Assembly: GCA_963801195.1 (NCBI GenBank)
Contig: CAWDDX010000003.1
Span: forward strand, 1,178,001-1,242,000
Direction of reading: 5' to 3'
Source: SZUA-36 sp963801195
GTDB taxonomy: Bacteria; Pseudomonadota; Gammaproteobacteria; Xanthomonadales; SZUA-36
DNA: 64,000 nucleotides
The notes under the pieces were generated by a model. The model was given only the letters and a program-made list of their open reading frames with translations. It was not told the DNA's origin and did no database searches. Position 1 is the first letter of the stretch, and the number at the start of each line of letters is the position of its first letter. Shown in pieces: positions 61,707 through 64,000 of this stretch. The translations under genes and the position numbers were made by a program.

Positions 61707-64000
61707 TCATTTTTTCGATATCTTTTTTTTCGCAGCTTTCTTTTTCGCGGCTTTCTTCTTGGTCTTCTTCTTGGTGGTTTTCTTTTTGGCCGCTGCCTTT
61801 TTGCCTGCCGCTTTCTTCTTCGCGACCTTCTTCTTGCCGCGTTTGCGTTCCGGCGCCGCTGCAATCAAGGCTTCGCATTCGGCCAGCGTCAGGGACTCGG
61901 GTTCACGGTCTTTCGGCATGCGTGCATTTTTATGCCCATCGGTTATGTAAGGGCCGTAACGTCCGCGCAAAACCTCGATGTCACTGCCTTCAAAAGTCGT
62001 GATGATGCGGTTGGCTTCAAATTCCTTTTTCTCGGTAATCAGTTTTAACGCGTGTTCCAGCGTAACCTCGAGCGGGTCGGTGTCCTTCAGCGAGACAAAC
62101 TTGTTGTCATAACGGATATAGGGGCCAAAACGTCCGACCGAGGCGACTACCTTTTCACCTTCCGGTGTTTCGCCCAGGTCACGTGGCAATTTGAACAGGT
62201 TGAGCGCCTCTTCCAGCGTAATGGTTTCAAGGCTTTGCCCGGGTCTGAGACCGGCAAAAACGGGTTTGTCATCATCCTCTCGGGTGCCGATCTGGGCGTG
62301 GGGGCCGTAGCGTCCGAGACGTACCGACAGGGGTTTGCCCGACTTGGGGTCTACGCCCAGTATCCGTTCTCCCTTGGCATCCGGCCCGGAAACGTCTTCG
62401 CCGATCTTGTACACCTGGCCCTTGAAGGGTTGCCAGAAGGATTCGAGCAATGGAATCCATTCTTCTTCGCCCCTTGATATGGCATCCAGCTTATCTTCCA
62501 TCTTTGCGGTGAATTCGTAGTCGAAGTAGGCGTCGAAATGGTTCTCCAGGAAACGTTCAACCACGCGACCGGTGTCCGTGGGAATAAAGCGGCGCGCCTC
62601 GAGATCAACATAGTGCCGCCTGACCAGTGTTGACATGATGCTGGCGTATGTCGACGGCCGGCCAATTCCGTACTCTTCCATGGCCTTGACCAGGCTGGCT
62701 TCCGAATATCGTGGCGGCGGCTCGGTAAAATGCTGTTCGGCGCGTATGCCGTCGAGATCGAGGCTATCTCCTTCCTGGATATCCGGCAGGCTGGTTTCGA
62801 CCTTGACTTCATTTTCGGGTTTCGAAACCTCGTAGACGGCCAGGAAACCGGGGAACACAATCACGGAACCGTTGGCGCGGAAAGTCCCGGTCTTGCCGCA
62901 GTCAAACTCGATGGCGACCGTATCCATCCTGGCTGGTGCCATCTGGCAGGCCAGGGTGCGTTTCCAGATCAATTCGTATAAACGATACTGGTCGCTGGTC
63001 AAACTGGATTTTATCTTCGAAGGCATCAGGCTGGCGGAGGTCGGGCGAATCGCCTCATGGGCCTCCTGTGCGTTTTTTGATTTATTTTTGTAAAAATTCG
63101 GGCTTTCGGGCAGGTAGTCCTCGCCAAACTGGCTGGTGATTTGCCTGCGGACATCTGCAATGGCGTCGTTGGACAGCATGACCGAATCGGTTCGCATATA
63201 TGTGATCAGACCCTCGGTATTGCCGTTGATTTCAACACCCTCATACAACGTTTGGGCCGTACGCATGGTTTTTTGCGCAGAAAACCGGAGCTTTCGCGAA
63301 GCATCCTGTTGCAAAGTGGACGTGATAAAGGGTGGGGCAGGCTTGCGCTTGCGTTCCTTGCGTTTGATCCTGTCAGCTTTCAGACGTCCGCCGGCAGTGG
63401 CGATCAACTGTTCCCGAACCGCGCTGGCGCGCTTTTCATCCTGGATATCAAACTGGTGGTATTTCTTACCGTCCAGGCGCACCAGGTTGGCAGTGAACGG
63501 ATGACCGGACTTCTGCATATCGGCTTCAATGGTCCAGTATTCCTGGGCGACAAACGCCTCGATTTCACGTTCACGTTGCACGATCATGCGCAGGGCAGGG
63601 CTCTGAACCCTGCCGGCCGACAAGCCGGGTTTGATCTTTTTCCAGAGTAAAGGCGACAACGTAAAGCCGACCAGGTGATCCAGTGCGCGCCTGGCCTGTT
63701 GTGCGTTGACAAGATTCATCGAGAGCTCGCGCGGATTGGCGACCGCGTCAAGGATCGCGTGTTTTGTTATCTCTGAAAACTCGACCCGGTAGAAAGGGAT
63801 TTTAGTGGTGAGTTTTTTATCCTTGAGAATTTCGTAGATGTGCCAGGATATGGCTTCACCTTCGCGGTCAAGGTCAGTGGCGAGATACACGGCTTCGGCT
63901 TTGCGGGTTGCCTTGATGATGGCATCAACGTGTTTCTTGCTGCCCTCGCTGAGTTCGTAATGCATGCTGAAATTGTTTTCAGTGTCGACAGCACCGTCCT
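61707..64000 (-). CDS. topA: DNA topoisomerase I, 3' part (runs off the right edge)
   Basis: The frame is open to the window end (...DGAVDTENNFSMHYEL), so the N-terminal start lies outside; at least 763 residues are present. The Toprim domain end holds LATDLDREGEAISWH (DxD/E motif). The catalytic Tyr is in GLITYMRTDS, and IKPGLSAGRVQSPALRMIV is conserved. The C-terminal part has repeats of the bacterial TopA C-terminal type (LGRYGPHAQIG, VGRFGPYIRYD, RGRYGPYITDG) instead of zinc fingers. It ends in a roughly 45-residue Lys/Ala tail (KKKVAKKKAAGKK ... KKISKK) like histone H1 tails. It relaxes negative supercoils. Confidence 0.96.
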   Translation of the reverse strand, partial: DGAVDTENNFSMHYELSEGSKKHVDAIIKATRKAEAVYLATDLDREGEAISWHIYEILKDKKLTTKIPFYRVEFSEITKHAILDAVANPRELSMNLVNAQQARRALDHLVGFTLSPLLWKKIKPGLSAGRVQSPALRMIVQREREIEAFVAQEYWTIEADMQKSGHPFTANLVRLDGKKYHQFDIQDEKRASAVREQLIATAGGRLKADRIKRKERKRKPAPPFITSTLQQDASRKLRFSAQKTMRTAQTLYEGVEINGNTEGLITYMRTDSVMLSNDAIADVRRQITSQFGEDYLPESPNFYKNKSKNAQEAHEAIRPTSASLMPSKIKSSLTSDQYRLYELIWKRTLACQMAPARMDTVAIEFDCGKTGTFRANGSVIVFPGFLAVYEVSKPENEVKVETSLPDIQEGDSLDLDGIRAEQHFTEPPPRYSEASLVKAMEEYGIGRPSTYASIMSTLVRRHYVDLEARRFIPTDTGRVVERFLENHFDAYFDYEFTAKMEDKLDAISRGEEEWIPLLESFWQPFKGQVYKIGEDVSGPDAKGERILGVDPKSGKPLSVRLGRYGPHAQIGTREDDDKPVFAGLRPGQSLETITLEEALNLFKLPRDLGETPEGEKVVASVGRFGPYIRYDNKFVSLKDTDPLEVTLEHALKLITEKKEFEANRIITTFEGSDIEVLRGRYGPYITDGHKNARMPKDREPESLTLAECEALIAAAPERKRGKKKVAKKKAAGKKAAAKKKTTKKKTKKKAAKKKAAKKKISKK

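Overview
The window looks like the chromosome of a gammaproteobacterium. The evidence is the glnA-DUF4124-ntrB-ntrC block, trkA-trkH behind an NtrX-type regulator, cytochrome c4-dsbA-engB-polA synteny, DUF2782, a PA3496-like acidic protein, and tsaC-hemF. The membrane-anchored FlgO/TPR paralogs that fill the left half recall poorly studied marine lineages such as Woeseiaceae/Chromatiales. That placement is inference from memory of the families, not from a search. No tRNA, rRNA, transposase, phage or CRISPR locus was recognised.

Region 1 (1-30.3 kb, all minus strand) is the striking part. It is one uninterrupted, same-strand series of paralogs, numbered here T1 (first transcribed, 30,314) to T15 (left edge). 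Thirteen are intact (606-748 aa), T4 is a pseudogene, T15 is cut to 43 codons, and three more N-terminal stubs exist. Each intact protein has an N-terminal MSFFxELKRRNVFRVGxAY-type segment with three predicted membrane helices, then a FlgO/TolB-N-like domain, then TPR repeats. The positive-inside rule places the FlgO-TPR part in the periplasm. Nearly every junction overlaps (ATGA, GTGA, TAATG or TGATG), so the genes are probably translationally coupled. Arrays of a 114-bp repeat lie at three junctions. Each array is fused in frame to a stub of a paralog and, in two cases, ends on an ATGA that restores coupling to the next gene. Subfamily signatures of the membrane, FlgO and C-terminal parts do not track each other, which suggests module shuffling.

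Region 2 (30.6-44.4 kb): an exported M14 carboxypeptidase, a sorbosone-dehydrogenase-like beta-propeller and uppP; then the nitrogen regulation block with an NtrC site and sigma-54 promoter before glnA; then dtd, an LpxL-type acyltransferase, an atypical pyruvate kinase and a MarR regulator. Small palindromic elements of two families lie between these genes.

Region 3 (44.7-58.1 kb): a small acidic protein with a strong sigma-70 promoter; a minus-strand run of cytochrome c4, dsbA, an NtrX-like regulator with a degenerate AAA+ domain, trkA and trkH; then engB, hemB, aroE and an HNH protein on the plus strand. An orphan TRAP small permease and DUF2782 diverge from polA.

Region 4 (58.1-64 kb): a candidate structured sRNA with a terminator at the place where polA-linked sRNAs (Spot 42, ErsA) occur in relatives; a 255-bp tandem repeat array with a long, covarying hairpin; then hemF, tsaC and the C-terminal part of topA, which runs off the right edge.
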